Below are positions 37,377 through 46,522 of a stretch of DNA of 64,000 bases, in pieces. This DNA comes from JAPLFM01 sp964650885. Lineage in GTDB: Bacteria; Bacteroidota; Ignavibacteria; Kapaibacteriales; UBA2268. The first letter of the stretch is position 1, and each line of letters opens with the position of its first letter. Below the pieces are notes generated by a model. The model was given only the letters and a program-made list of their open reading frames with translations, was not told where the DNA came from and searched no databases. Location of the stretch: NCBI GenBank assembly GCA_964650885.1, contig CAZYXG010000004.1:25854-89853 (forward strand). Direction: 5' to 3'. Position numbers and translations under genes: made by a program.

Positions 37377-40300
37377 ATGAAGGATTTTTTAACAAAAATG
37401 AAAAGCGGTAAGTTTATGCTTGCGTTTATGCTATTAATGGCATTAACAATTGCATCTACAGACTTATACAGCTTAGCTTATGGCGGAAAACCACAAAAGC
37501 CACGTCTTAGTTTGACTGGAGCGGCTGATGGTTTTAACTCTGATTGGTACCCTGATGGTAAAATTTGGTTGCCAATATCTGCAAATGGTACAAGAGAATT
37601 CTTAATGCCAGTATTTCTTGATAATAGATACGATACAAGAATTGTAAGAAGAACTACTCCACCATTGCCAGATACTATCTACTACGTAGTAGATCCTATC
37701 AAAAGTTTTAGATTTAAAATTATGTACGATAGCGCTGCTGTAAGAGTTGTCGGTGTACAAGCTACAAATCCAGACAATGCTCCTGTAGATTTGTCTGAAC
37801 AACCATTAGCTAATAGTTTCAATATTTCATGGAGCGATTCAGCTGATGTGAAATACATGTACTATGTTAGAGATGGAAGTTTAACTAATCCAAATTATAC
37901 AGGGCCTACAAGTGCTGATGCACTTAGAGGTAGATCAGTAACTATTACTGGTGCTTCAGATAAAGCTTTGGCAAGTACTTATAATAGCCCGAACAATCCT
38001 GATCAAGGAGTTAACTATAAAGTTTTGGTTTATGTTAAATTTAGAATCGTACCAAAATCAGACGCTGATTTGACTACTTCTAGATTAACTCCAGTATATA
38101 TTTCACCAGATGAAATAATGTACAATAACTGGAATGCTGCGAAAGATCCAATTTTACCTTACTATAGAGAAAATGCTAATTCTGCTGCCCAGTGGGCTTC
38201 AGATTATACTGGTGAGACATATTCACCTGCTAATTATTTTGGTCAAAAAACTTTAGCAAACGTTTATGTAGATCAAACAAGAGCTTTGGCTGGTATTAAC
38301 AATACTTCTGAAAGAGAAAATAACTTACAATTGCCTCCAAGTCCTTGGGGTAGTTTATGGGTTAGATTTTTCTCAACTCCATCTTTATTTGCATTTAAAT
38401 CAAACAGATCTATTGATCCTCCAAGAGCTATTTCTAAATTAAGTAAAACTGTTAACGGTCAAGTTGTAGAAGATCCATCTAATTGGGAAATTATTACTCC
38501 TATTACTGTTGATAACAACCCAAGTAACCCAAGTGTTGGCACTAGAGAAATGGAAATCTTTTTGGAAGGAAGCGGAACAAGAGCTACTGACGTAACTATT
38601 GAATCTGATTCTCCTTGGTTGCTTTTCTCAAGCAAAACTGGTGCTGCTTATAAATCAAGTCCATCTATGTCTTCACCTACAAGAAGTGGTTACATTAACT
38701 GGTTGGATAATGGTATTTTGGGCAAAAATGGTTTAGCTACTCCTACAGTATTAGGTGGCGATGCACCAGAAGAATTAATTTCTGCTATCAATATCCTATG
38801 CGATCCAAGTAAATTGACTTTAGGAAATGGAGAGAAAGAAGGTATCCATGTAGGTTACTTGACTTTCAGATCTAACTTTGCTAACATTTCTCCTACTAGA
38901 GTGAAAGTTACTTTTATTTACTTTAAATCTCCACAAGAGGGTATTAGAGCTGGTGCAGCTCCTGGTATCAAAATCAAAATGAGAAACTCTAAACCAGTTA
39001 CTCCTGATACTACATCTTTGATTTTTGGAACAGGCCCTAGAGCTACTAGAGGTGTTGATACGCTTTATGGTGAATATGCTAAAGAATTCTGTAGCTTCTG
39101 CCCAAGTGCTAGCCCAAGAGTTTTTGGTGCTGCTTTCTTCCCTTATAGAATGAAACCTGCTGATTCATTGGCTACAGCTAAATTTGGTTTTGGTGATTTT
39201 TCTAAAAATGACGAAAAACCATATTCTGCTTCTAGAGATATTAGAAGTGTAGATGATTCAACTGAATCAATTACTTACTTAGTGAATTTCTTTGCTAATG
39301 GCGATGCGAATTACCCTGTAACATTGGAATGGGATTTGAGAGATTTCCCTGATGGTGCAAGTTTGTTTTTGAAAGATAACTTGAATGGTGGTGGTTTCCC
39401 TGCAGTAGATATGAGAAATACTACTGTAACAGGTCAATATACTCGTTCTTTCGTAATTCAAGATCCAAAAATTACTTCTTACTTGATTGAATATACATTG
39501 CCAACAGTAATTGATTACGTTGATGATAACAAATTGCCAATCATTAAAACTGGTTGGAACATGCTTTCTATGCCTGTTAAACCAACTAATACTCAATACC
39601 GTAATATTTACAGAAATGCTATTGCAAAACCATACAACTATGCACTTGGTAACTATCAAGAAAATGATGTGCTTACAGCTGGTGTTGGTTATTTTGTGAA
39701 ATATGGTGTTACTATTGATAGTAAATTCTCTGGTTCTGTGATTACTGAAATCTCTCCAGCTGTTGGAAATACTGTAAAAGTATGGCCTGGCGATGCTGGA
39801 AAAGGTGGATGGAATTCAGTTGGTGGTTTATCTTTCCCAACTTCAATAACAAATATTGATTTTGAAAAATTTGGAACTGTTGCTTTACCAGACAAAAACT
39901 ATACATTGAAATTTGGTGTTTGGACTTACAAAACTAGCAATGGTTATTTTGAAGTTTCTGAAATCAAACCAGGTTTGGGTTACTTCATTAAAGTTGATAA
40001 AGATGGTTACTATAAATTGACTAACCCTAATATTAAAATGGGTGTCAATATGTTGACTAATGGTAAAGAAGCAATTTACAATGCTTCTACTGCTATCAAT
40101 GTTGTTGATAACGCAAACAGCAAATCTGTTGTTTACTTATCAAACAATACTGAGTTAGAAGTAGAAAACTTTGAAATGCCTCCAGCTCCTTCAACTAATA
40201 TGTTTGATGTACGTTTTGCTACTACAAATACTAACTTAGTAAACAATGATAATGCAGTTATCAGCATGCAAGGTGTTACTTACCCTGTATCTATATCTGC

Positions 40301-40703
40301 TAAAAATGCTAACTCTAACTTGTCATTTGTTGATGCAGTTACTGGTGAAGTATTTGGTAACATTTTGAAAGGTTCAGAGAAAAACATTGAAATTAAATCT
40401 AGTTCAAGTGCAGTTAGAGTTATAGCTACTGAAAGCAATGATGAAGCATCATCTTTCGTTAATTATCCTAACCCAGTAACTAACAATACTAATTTCAACT
40501 ACAGTGTAGCTAACAATACCAACGTAACAATTGAAATCTACAATCAAGTAGGTTCAGTAGTTGCAACTGTTGTTAATGAATTCCAAAAAGCTGGAAATCA
40601 CACAGTATCATTTGACGCAAGCAACTTGCCAAGTGGTTCTTATGTTGTGAAATTCAACTCTAATGGTACTACTGCTACTCGTACAATTTCTATCGTTAAG
40701 TAA
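37377..40703 (+). CDS. Large T9SS-exported surface protein with cohesin-like N-terminal region
   Basis: A 1108-residue protein with a GGAG site 7 bases before the ATG. The N-terminal hydrophobic stretch (about 13-33, FMLAFMLLMALTIASTDLYS) is the export signal. Residues about 65-225 (EFLMPVFLDNRY, IKSFRFKIMYDSAAVRVVGV, YKVLVYVKFRIVP) have a cohesin-like strand pattern. Around 720-880 are two TGWNMLSMPVK / WTYKTSNGYFEVSEIKPGLGYF repeats seen in many Bacteroidota surface proteins. A canonical type A sorting domain ends it (NYPNPVTNNTNFNYSV ... SGSYVVKFNSNG). A strong terminator follows at 40732. Confidence 0.8.
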   Translation: MKDFLTKMKSGKFMLAFMLLMALTIASTDLYSLAYGGKPQKPRLSLTGAADGFNSDWYPDGKIWLPISANGTREFLMPVFLDNRYDTRIVRRTTPPLPDTIYYVVDPIKSFRFKIMYDSAAVRVVGVQATNPDNAPVDLSEQPLANSFNISWSDSADVKYMYYVRDGSLTNPNYTGPTSADALRGRSVTITGASDKALASTYNSPNNPDQGVNYKVLVYVKFRIVPKSDADLTTSRLTPVYISPDEIMYNNWNAAKDPILPYYRENANSAAQWASDYTGETYSPANYFGQKTLANVYVDQTRALAGINNTSERENNLQLPPSPWGSLWVRFFSTPSLFAFKSNRSIDPPRAISKLSKTVNGQVVEDPSNWEIITPITVDNNPSNPSVGTREMEIFLEGSGTRATDVTIESDSPWLLFSSKTGAAYKSSPSMSSPTRSGYINWLDNGILGKNGLATPTVLGGDAPEELISAINILCDPSKLTLGNGEKEGIHVGYLTFRSNFANISPTRVKVTFIYFKSPQEGIRAGAAPGIKIKMRNSKPVTPDTTSLIFGTGPRATRGVDTLYGEYAKEFCSFCPSASPRVFGAAFFPYRMKPADSLATAKFGFGDFSKNDEKPYSASRDIRSVDDSTESITYLVNFFANGDANYPVTLEWDLRDFPDGASLFLKDNLNGGGFPAVDMRNTTVTGQYTRSFVIQDPKITSYLIEYTLPTVIDYVDDNKLPIIKTGWNMLSMPVKPTNTQYRNIYRNAIAKPYNYALGNYQENDVLTAGVGYFVKYGVTIDSKFSGSVITEISPAVGNTVKVWPGDAGKGGWNSVGGLSFPTSITNIDFEKFGTVALPDKNYTLKFGVWTYKTSNGYFEVSEIKPGLGYFIKVDKDGYYKLTNPNIKMGVNMLTNGKEAIYNASTAINVVDNANSKSVVYLSNNTELEVENFEMPPAPSTNMFDVRFATTNTNLVNNDNAVISMQGVTYPVSISAKNANSNLSFVDAVTGEVFGNILKGSEKNIEIKSSSSAVRVIATESNDEASSFVNYPNPVTNNTNFNYSVANNTNVTIEIYNQVGSVVATVVNEFQKAGNHTVSFDASNLPSGSYVVKFNSNGTTATRTISIVK

Positions 40704-40731
40704 TTCACTTAACTTAGAGATACAATTCTAT

Positions 40732-40773
40732 AAATGGGTAACATTATTGCAATGTTACCCATTTTATTTTTTT
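40732..40773 (+). terminator. Intrinsic terminator of the surface-protein block
   Basis: A perfect 14-bp stem (40732-40745, AAATGGGTAACATT, with 40751-40764) and a 5-base loop are followed by a T-rich run. It ends the highly expressed-looking exported-protein cluster. Confidence 0.88.
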
Positions 40774-40789
40774 AGATGGAAATAATGAA

Positions 40790-41533
40790 ATGAAAAAATA
40801 TTTTCTCTTATTAATGTGCTTATTTGCAACTAAACTTGTTGCTTCTGAAGATATTGAAATTAAGTTAAAAATTACTAACGAAGAAAATTCAAATTATACT
40901 CTTACCCTTGGGGTGAGCGATACTTTGACAGATAATTATGATGAGGGTAGTAATTTAGAAAGAGATATGCCTGATTTTCCACCTTCAGAAGGTATATTGC
41001 CATATTTTAAAATATATGCTGAATCGCAAAAAGTTGATATATATTCGCAAGCCGATATAAAAAAATTAGAAAAAGATAGTTTAAGTTTTACTAAAAAATA
41101 TAAATTAGTTATTTTAGGAAACAGTCTTTCCGATTATACATTGGAATGGTTCTTAAGTCCAAAGTATATTAGGTCTGCTAAAATATTAGATGAGTTTGGC
41201 GGAAATGTATTAAATATAGATATGCTTAAGCAATCAACTGTAAAAGTTAATAGATTTTTGAAAGATATAACTATTGAAGTTGTGTATTTGAATCCAACTA
41301 TGGATTTGCCAATTGAAGATAAATTAAATTTGAAGTTTTATCCTAACCCTAGTAAAGATATGATAAGTTTCTCACAAAATGTAACAAAATGGGAAATATT
41401 TGATTTGTTGGGTAATAAGATAATTTCTGGCAGCGAAAAAGAAATTGATTTAAGAAATTTCGCTAATGCTTGTTATTTGATTAAATTGCATTCAAAAGAA
41501 GGTACCAAGTACCAAAACTTGATAAAAGAATAA
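40790..41533 (+). CDS. Small exported protein with T9SS sorting domain
   Basis: A 247-residue protein with signal peptide MKKYFLLLMCLFATKLVAS. The middle (about 20-165) is beta-rich with no recognised domain. The C-terminal 75 residues form a type A sorting domain: LKFYPNPSKDMISFSQ, WEIFDLLGNKIISGSEK, then ACYLIKLHSKEGTKYQNLIK. It starts 17 bases after the terminator tail and is 8 bases from the GT2 gene, so it probably heads the next operon. Unlike the three larger cargo genes it has no strong GGAG site, suggesting lower expression. Confidence 0.75.
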   Translation: MKKYFLLLMCLFATKLVASEDIEIKLKITNEENSNYTLTLGVSDTLTDNYDEGSNLERDMPDFPPSEGILPYFKIYAESQKVDIYSQADIKKLEKDSLSFTKKYKLVILGNSLSDYTLEWFLSPKYIRSAKILDEFGGNVLNIDMLKQSTVKVNRFLKDITIEVVYLNPTMDLPIEDKLNLKFYPNPSKDMISFSQNVTKWEIFDLLGNKIISGSEKEIDLRNFANACYLIKLHSKEGTKYQNLIKE

Positions 41534-41541
41534 TAACCTTT

Positions 41542-42570
41542 ATGGAAAAAGAAGAAAAAAAGAAAGTAGAAAGTGAAACTGGGCAGCAAAAACCTAGAAA
41601 ACCTCGCTTTGCAAACAATAGAAATAATTTCTCTAGCGATACTGCTATTTCTGTGGTAATACCTTTGCTAAATGAGGAGGAATCGCTAAAAGAACTTTCT
41701 CAAATGCTAGAAGTAGTATTGGAAAAAGAAGTAGGCAAAAAGTATGAAGTACTTTTTATTGACGATGGCTCTACTGACAAATCATTCGATGTGATTAAAG
41801 AAATACACGCTAAAAACTCAAACTTTAAAGTAATCAGATTCAGACGTAATTATGGTAAATCAGCTGCTTTAGCAATTGGTTTCGATAAAGCTCGTGGAAA
41901 AGTAGTCATAACAATGGATGCCGATTTGCAAGACGATCCCAATGAAATACCTAATTTAATGGCTAAAATTAAGGAAGGTTACGACTTGGTCTCTGGTTGG
42001 AAAAAAACAAGACACGATCCAATTGGTAAAACTTTACCAAGTAAGTTTTTCAATTTCGTCACTTCAAAAGTTTCTGGAATTAAGCTTCACGATTTTAATT
42101 GTGGATTGAAAGCATACAAAAGAGAAGTTACTAAGTCTCTAAAAGTTTATGGCGAAATGCACAGGTACTTGCCAGCATTAGCTCATATTGATGGATTCAA
42201 AGTAACCGAGATTCCTGTATTGCATCATCCCAGACTTTATGGCAAATCAAAATTTGGTGCATCAAGATTTGTGAAGGGCTTTTTAGATTTAACAACTGTA
42301 GTCTTCACAACTAAATACTTGAAAAGACCATTGCACTTTTTTGGAACAATAGGTGTCTTATTTATGCTGATTGGATTCATTATTGACTTATATTTAAGCT
42401 ATATTTGGCTATATAAAAATGAGTCTTTGAGCAACCGACCATTGGTACTTTTTGGTGTTGCGTTGATTATTGTTGGCGTTCAGTTCTTCTCTACTGGTCT
42501 TTTGGGCGAATTGCTTGTTAAGAATAGTAACATTAAAGAAAATTACTCAATTAAAGAGCAAATATTTTAA
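41542..42570 (+). CDS. GT2 glycosyltransferase, DPM/GtrB-like with two membrane helices
   Basis: A 342-residue polyprenyl-phosphate glycosyltransferase-like protein. A charged 30-residue N-terminal extension (EEKKKVESETGQQKPRKPRF) precedes the GT-A domain: ISVVIPLLNEEESL (about 34-47), VLFIDDGSTDKS (about 71-82), MDADLQDDP (DXD, about 129-137), and the DFNCGLKAYKRE block. Two C-terminal transmembrane helices (about 263-285 and 297-320) match GtrB/ArnC-type enzymes that load a sugar onto undecaprenyl phosphate. It begins a compact run of envelope glycosyltransferase genes. Confidence 0.88.
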   Translation: MEKEEKKKVESETGQQKPRKPRFANNRNNFSSDTAISVVIPLLNEEESLKELSQMLEVVLEKEVGKKYEVLFIDDGSTDKSFDVIKEIHAKNSNFKVIRFRRNYGKSAALAIGFDKARGKVVITMDADLQDDPNEIPNLMAKIKEGYDLVSGWKKTRHDPIGKTLPSKFFNFVTSKVSGIKLHDFNCGLKAYKREVTKSLKVYGEMHRYLPALAHIDGFKVTEIPVLHHPRLYGKSKFGASRFVKGFLDLTTVVFTTKYLKRPLHFFGTIGVLFMLIGFIIDLYLSYIWLYKNESLSNRPLVLFGVALIIVGVQFFSTGLLGELLVKNSNIKENYSIKEQIF

Positions 42571-42572
42571 AA

Positions 42573-43379
42573 ATGAAAATGAAATTAATAAAATACATAA
42601 TAAATATTCTTACTGTATTAATGCTTGTGGTAACGCTTAAAGCTGAAGATTCTATACCTAAAGCTAAGTATAGTTCACAGTTAGATCCGAAGAAAATATT
42701 CCCTTATAACTACACTTTGGGAATTGGAATTTCTACTGTGAAAATACTAAATCCAAACCCAAATTCTAGATCTATGAATCCTTTGGTGCATAGAGATGGC
42801 TATATTGGTGGAAGTTTTAAAGGAGCTATGCCTGGAATAGATTTAAGAGCTACTTTCCAATTAGATGAAGATGGTTTATGGAGAATGCCTGTGGGTTTGG
42901 ATATGACTTTTTACAGTGCTAGAGAAAGATTACCTATCACTACGAGATTGACAGACAGATTCGAAAATAATGCAAATATTTACGCTCCATATATTGGGCT
43001 TAATTATACTGTTTTGCAAATTCCAAAAGCGAGAGCTTCTTTCTATTTTGGTTTGGAAGCTAGAGCTTCTATTATAGATGGCCCCGCATTCAGATTTATT
43101 AGAACTTACGATTTGATTCCAGAGCAAAGTTTTGATATTACAGAACACAACAAAGAAAATACTGTGCGACTTGGTGGCTTGGTGAAATTCGGACTTGAAG
43201 GCGAATTAGTTGATAACTATATGATAAATAGTAGCGTGGGCTATGGAGTATTGAATACATTCTTGCGAGATAATGCCAGAGGCGAACTTTTGACTCCAAG
43301 GAAAGACTTTGAAACAAGAGAGTCTTACTTACAAGGTATCTTCTTTACGGTAATGCTTCAATACAGATTCAATAAGTAA
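42573..43379 (+). CDS. Outer-membrane beta-barrel protein, unknown function
   Basis: A 268-residue protein with signal peptide (about residues 1-24, ending LMLVVTLKAE) and alternating amphipathic strands from YTLGIGISTVKIL to FFTVMLQYRFNK, consistent with a porin-like or OmpA-type barrel of about 8-10 strands. No catalytic or binding motif is apparent. It lies 2 bases after the GT2 stop. I do not recognise a specific family. Confidence 0.65.
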   Translation: MKMKLIKYIINILTVLMLVVTLKAEDSIPKAKYSSQLDPKKIFPYNYTLGIGISTVKILNPNPNSRSMNPLVHRDGYIGGSFKGAMPGIDLRATFQLDEDGLWRMPVGLDMTFYSARERLPITTRLTDRFENNANIYAPYIGLNYTVLQIPKARASFYFGLEARASIIDGPAFRFIRTYDLIPEQSFDITEHNKENTVRLGGLVKFGLEGELVDNYMINSSVGYGVLNTFLRDNARGELLTPRKDFETRESYLQGIFFTVMLQYRFNK

Positions 43380-43411
43380 TTTCTAATTTGTTCATCGCAA
43401 TTAATAATCAA

Positions 43412-44497
43412 ATGTCTTCTAAATCACTATTTTATCATTCGGACTGTTTTCATTTTAAAGGGGATTTGCCTTGCAAACCTCATAAAGAATTTGATGTGCA
43501 TTGTTCGGATTGTAGCTATTATAAAAAAGAAGAAGGCAAAATACTGATTATAAAGCTTGGTGCTTTGGGCGATGTAATTCGTACAACTCCTCTGCTTGAA
43601 AAATTAAGAAAAGAATACCCTAAACATTCAATTTGGTGGGTAACTTACTCGCCTGATATTCTTCCATCGGATGCAATTGATAAAATATTCAAATTGAACT
43701 TTGAAAGCTATTTACAGCTTAAAAACACCGAATTCGATATAATCTATAGCTTGGACAAAGATATTCCAGCTTGCAGCTTAGCAAAAGAATTAAACGCAAA
43801 GCAAAAGTTCGGCTTCACTTTGGAAAATGGGAAAGCTGCTCCTATAAATGAACTTGCTCAACACAAATTCAATACTGGGCTTTTTGATGATGTCAATAAA
43901 GCGAACACTAAATCTTATGTGGAAGAGATATATGAAATTTGTGGTTTCAAATTTAATGGCGAAGAATATGTGCTTGATGTTACTTCTGATAAAGCATGGG
44001 ATTTGCAAGGCAGTCAAGGAAAGAAAATAATTGGTTTGAATACTGGATGTGGCGATAGATGGGTTTCTCGACTTTGGGCAGATGAAAATTGGATTGCTCT
44101 AATCAAATTACTCCAAGCGAATAACTATTATCCATTGCTTTTGGGCGGTGCGGCAGAAGAAGAAAAAAATAAATACTTTGCCGAAGTTACTGGAGCTCAC
44201 TATGCTGGGAATTTCAGCTTGAAAGATTTCATTTCGCTTATGAACCAATGTGAATTAGTAGTAACAGCTGTAACTATGGGTATGCACATTGCCATGGGTT
44301 TGAAGAAAAAACTTGTGCTTATGAATAATATATTCAATAAGCATGAATTTGAGCTTTATGGCAGAGGTGAAATAATAGAGCCACTAAAGCAATGTCATTG
44401 CTATTTTGCTGCTAGTTGCAAACATACAGAATATAGTTGTATGGAACATTTGCCAGTTGAATTAATATTTAATTCAATCGAAAAACAAACTAAATAA
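43412..44497 (+). CDS. GT9 heptosyltransferase-like protein with Cys clusters at both ends
   Basis: A 361-residue GT-B enzyme of the ADP-heptose:LPS heptosyltransferase family. The ATG at 43412 is chosen; the open frame starts with a TTG 24 bases earlier. The N-terminus carries four cysteines (Cys12, Cys21, Cys31, Cys34) before ILIIKLGALGDVIRTTPLLE, the family's signature. GLNTGCGDRWVSRLW and the MGMHIAMGLKKKLV nucleotide-sugar block follow. The C-terminus has four more cysteines in CHCYFAASCKHTEYSC. It likely adds heptose or another sugar to the LPS core. A paired GT9 follows. Confidence 0.85.
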   Translation: MSSKSLFYHSDCFHFKGDLPCKPHKEFDVHCSDCSYYKKEEGKILIIKLGALGDVIRTTPLLEKLRKEYPKHSIWWVTYSPDILPSDAIDKIFKLNFESYLQLKNTEFDIIYSLDKDIPACSLAKELNAKQKFGFTLENGKAAPINELAQHKFNTGLFDDVNKANTKSYVEEIYEICGFKFNGEEYVLDVTSDKAWDLQGSQGKKIIGLNTGCGDRWVSRLWADENWIALIKLLQANNYYPLLLGGAAEEEKNKYFAEVTGAHYAGNFSLKDFISLMNQCELVVTAVTMGMHIAMGLKKKLVLMNNIFNKHEFELYGRGEIIEPLKQCHCYFAASCKHTEYSCMEHLPVELIFNSIEKQTK

Positions 44498-44529
44498 GAT
44501 TCGCTTAATTGTTTCTTTAAAAATGAAAA

Positions 44530-45543
44530 GTGGGACAACAGAAAAATATATTTTTAGCAAATAAGAAAATCTGTGTGGTTCGCACCGATAAAATTGGCGA
44601 TATGATTTTGACATTGCCACTTGTAAGAGTAATTAAATTAAACTTCCCCGAAAAAGAAACTATATTAATAGCTCAGAAAATTAATAAGCCAATCATTGAA
44701 AATAATCCCTTTATAGATAAAATTTATTATATAGATGATTACAAAAATATAGATGATATATTTAAAGAAGCAGAAATAAAAGTAGCATTTTTTCCAAGAC
44801 CAAACTTTTCAGAAATTTTTTCAGCTTTCAAATCTGGTGTTTCTCTTAGAATTGGAATTACTTCACGTTGGTATAGCTTTTTGTTTAATTTCAAAGTTAA
44901 GCACCATAGAAGTAAGGGCGAGAAAAATGAAGCTGAATACAACGTAGAAATGCTAAATAATTTATTTGAAACAAACTATGAAACTATTCTATGTGATATA
45001 AATGTTGTGCCTGCAACATTACAAAGTTTGGAAGTAAAGTTGAATCAGAAAAGAATTAATTTAGATGCTGATTTCGTTATATTCCATCCAGGTTCTGGTG
45101 GTTCTTCTCTTGATTGGTCAACAGATAATTTTGCAGAATTGGCAAGTATGTTAACTCATGAAGGCAAAACAATAGTTTGCACTGGCGATAAAAATGACAA
45201 AATACTTTGCAGTAGAATTGAAGCAGAAGCACCAAACATAAAAAATGTTTCTGGATTATTGAATCTGGAAGAAACTATTGCCCTGATAAGCAAAGCAAAG
45301 GGTTTGATAGCAAATTCCACAGGCATAATACATATTGCGGCTGCCCTAGGAGTGTCAGTTTTGGGTTTATACCCAAACAAGCCACAGTTGAGTGCAAACA
45401 GATGGGGCCCTTGGACAAAGAATAGAAGGATTGTTAGACCTCCTCAAAGCAATGATTTACAAAAAAATGATGATATGAGTTTGATTAGTGTTGATAAGGT
45501 TTACAGAGAATTAATACAATTGCTTAATGGGAAATTTAATTAA
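44530..45543 (+). CDS. GT9 heptosyltransferase-like protein
   Basis: A 337-residue GT-B protein with ICVVRTDKIGDMILTLPLVR at the N-terminus, IFHPGSGGSSLDWS (about 181-194) in the second domain, and GLIANSTGIIHIAAALGVSVLGLYP (about 258-282), the donor-binding region. The start is GTG at 44530; a stop lies two codons upstream and an ATG seven bases earlier is in another frame that soon closes. It overlaps the next gene by 17 bases. Together with the preceding GT9 it probably builds an LPS core or surface glycan. The donor sugar is not decided. Confidence 0.87.
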   Translation: MGQQKNIFLANKKICVVRTDKIGDMILTLPLVRVIKLNFPEKETILIAQKINKPIIENNPFIDKIYYIDDYKNIDDIFKEAEIKVAFFPRPNFSEIFSAFKSGVSLRIGITSRWYSFLFNFKVKHHRSKGEKNEAEYNVEMLNNLFETNYETILCDINVVPATLQSLEVKLNQKRINLDADFVIFHPGSGGSSLDWSTDNFAELASMLTHEGKTIVCTGDKNDKILCSRIEAEAPNIKNVSGLLNLEETIALISKAKGLIANSTGIIHIAAALGVSVLGLYPNKPQLSANRWGPWTKNRRIVRPPQSNDLQKNDDMSLISVDKVYRELIQLLNGKFN

Positions 45544-46522
45544 ATACTTATTTATTAGTTTAACTTTATTGCTGCTTTCGAGTTGTTTAGATGACCCGAT
45601 TCGTAGCGATAACAAAGAAAAATCTATTTATAGTGCTAAATTGATAAATGGTAAGGTGTGGGTTTGTGGCAATGAAGGGCTAACTGCACAAAGCCAAGAT
45701 GGAATTAATTTTATTAAAAGCCCAAGCAATACAAATACATATTTAGATATTGCTGGCTTTGGTACAAATCTTTGGCGTTGTGGTGCCAATGGACGTATTG
45801 AATATTCGTCAAATAACGGAAGTTCATGGGAAACACAAAATACTGGAACAATTAAATACATTAAATCAATTCAATTTTTAGATGATAATATTGGATATGC
45901 TGTGGGTCAGAAAGGACTTTTAATCAGCACAACAGATGGTGGCAAAACTTGGCTAAATAAAAGTTTTTCAGAAACTTATGATTTGAATAAGATTAAATTT
46001 TTGAATAATAATTTTGGAATTATCTCGGCGTGGAATAGAAATGGTGCAGTTGCAACAATCTATGTTACAAAAAATGCTGGATTAACTTTCGATACAATAT
46101 ACCCAGGTGCAAATAATTATTTTTCTGATATATTTATAGCTAGCGAGAAAGAATTTTATTTGGCTGCGGCAAAAGAAATATATAGAACAAAAGATAGTGG
46201 ACAAAGCTTTGGCGTAATCACAGATTTGCCAGTAGTAAATAGTGATGAACTTGATAGCCCAAGCACAATTGAATCAATTCAAGTAATTGGCAACGATATG
46301 TATTTTGCTGGATACTTTGGGCATAACTTAGGTAGAATTTATAAATTAGATATGACAAATAATAGCACTACACTTTTATATAATGGCGATAAATTAATTA
46401 GCTGCTCGGCACTTATAGTACAAAATCAAAATTTGATTTCATACGGTGGCTATGGCTATAAAGTGCTATATAAAAACATTAACGATGCTCAAGCAGTTTG
46501 GAATTTAAAGGCAATAGAATGA
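45527..46522 (+). CDS. YCF48/BNR-repeat beta-propeller lipoprotein
   Basis: A 331-residue exported lipoprotein with lipobox LLSSC (Cys20). The rest is a predicted propeller of repeating units: GLTAQSQDGINF, GRIEYSSNNGSSWETQNTG, GYAVGQKGLLISTTDGGKTW, VATIYVTKNAGLTF, EIYRTKDSGQSF. These are YCF48/Asp-box-like repeats, the same kind as the propeller inside the giant surface protein. The first 17 bases of the gene lie inside the upstream GT9 gene, and its stop overlaps the rlmN start (ATGA), so expression is coupled. It may help assemble or recognise outer-membrane components; the role is unknown. Confidence 0.8.
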   Translation: MGNLIKYLFISLTLLLLSSCLDDPIRSDNKEKSIYSAKLINGKVWVCGNEGLTAQSQDGINFIKSPSNTNTYLDIAGFGTNLWRCGANGRIEYSSNNGSSWETQNTGTIKYIKSIQFLDDNIGYAVGQKGLLISTTDGGKTWLNKSFSETYDLNKIKFLNNNFGIISAWNRNGAVATIYVTKNAGLTFDTIYPGANNYFSDIFIASEKEFYLAAAKEIYRTKDSGQSFGVITDLPVVNSDELDSPSTIESIQVIGNDMYFAGYFGHNLGRIYKLDMTNNSTTLLYNGDKLISCSALIVQNQNLISYGGYGYKVLYKNINDAQAVWNLKAIE

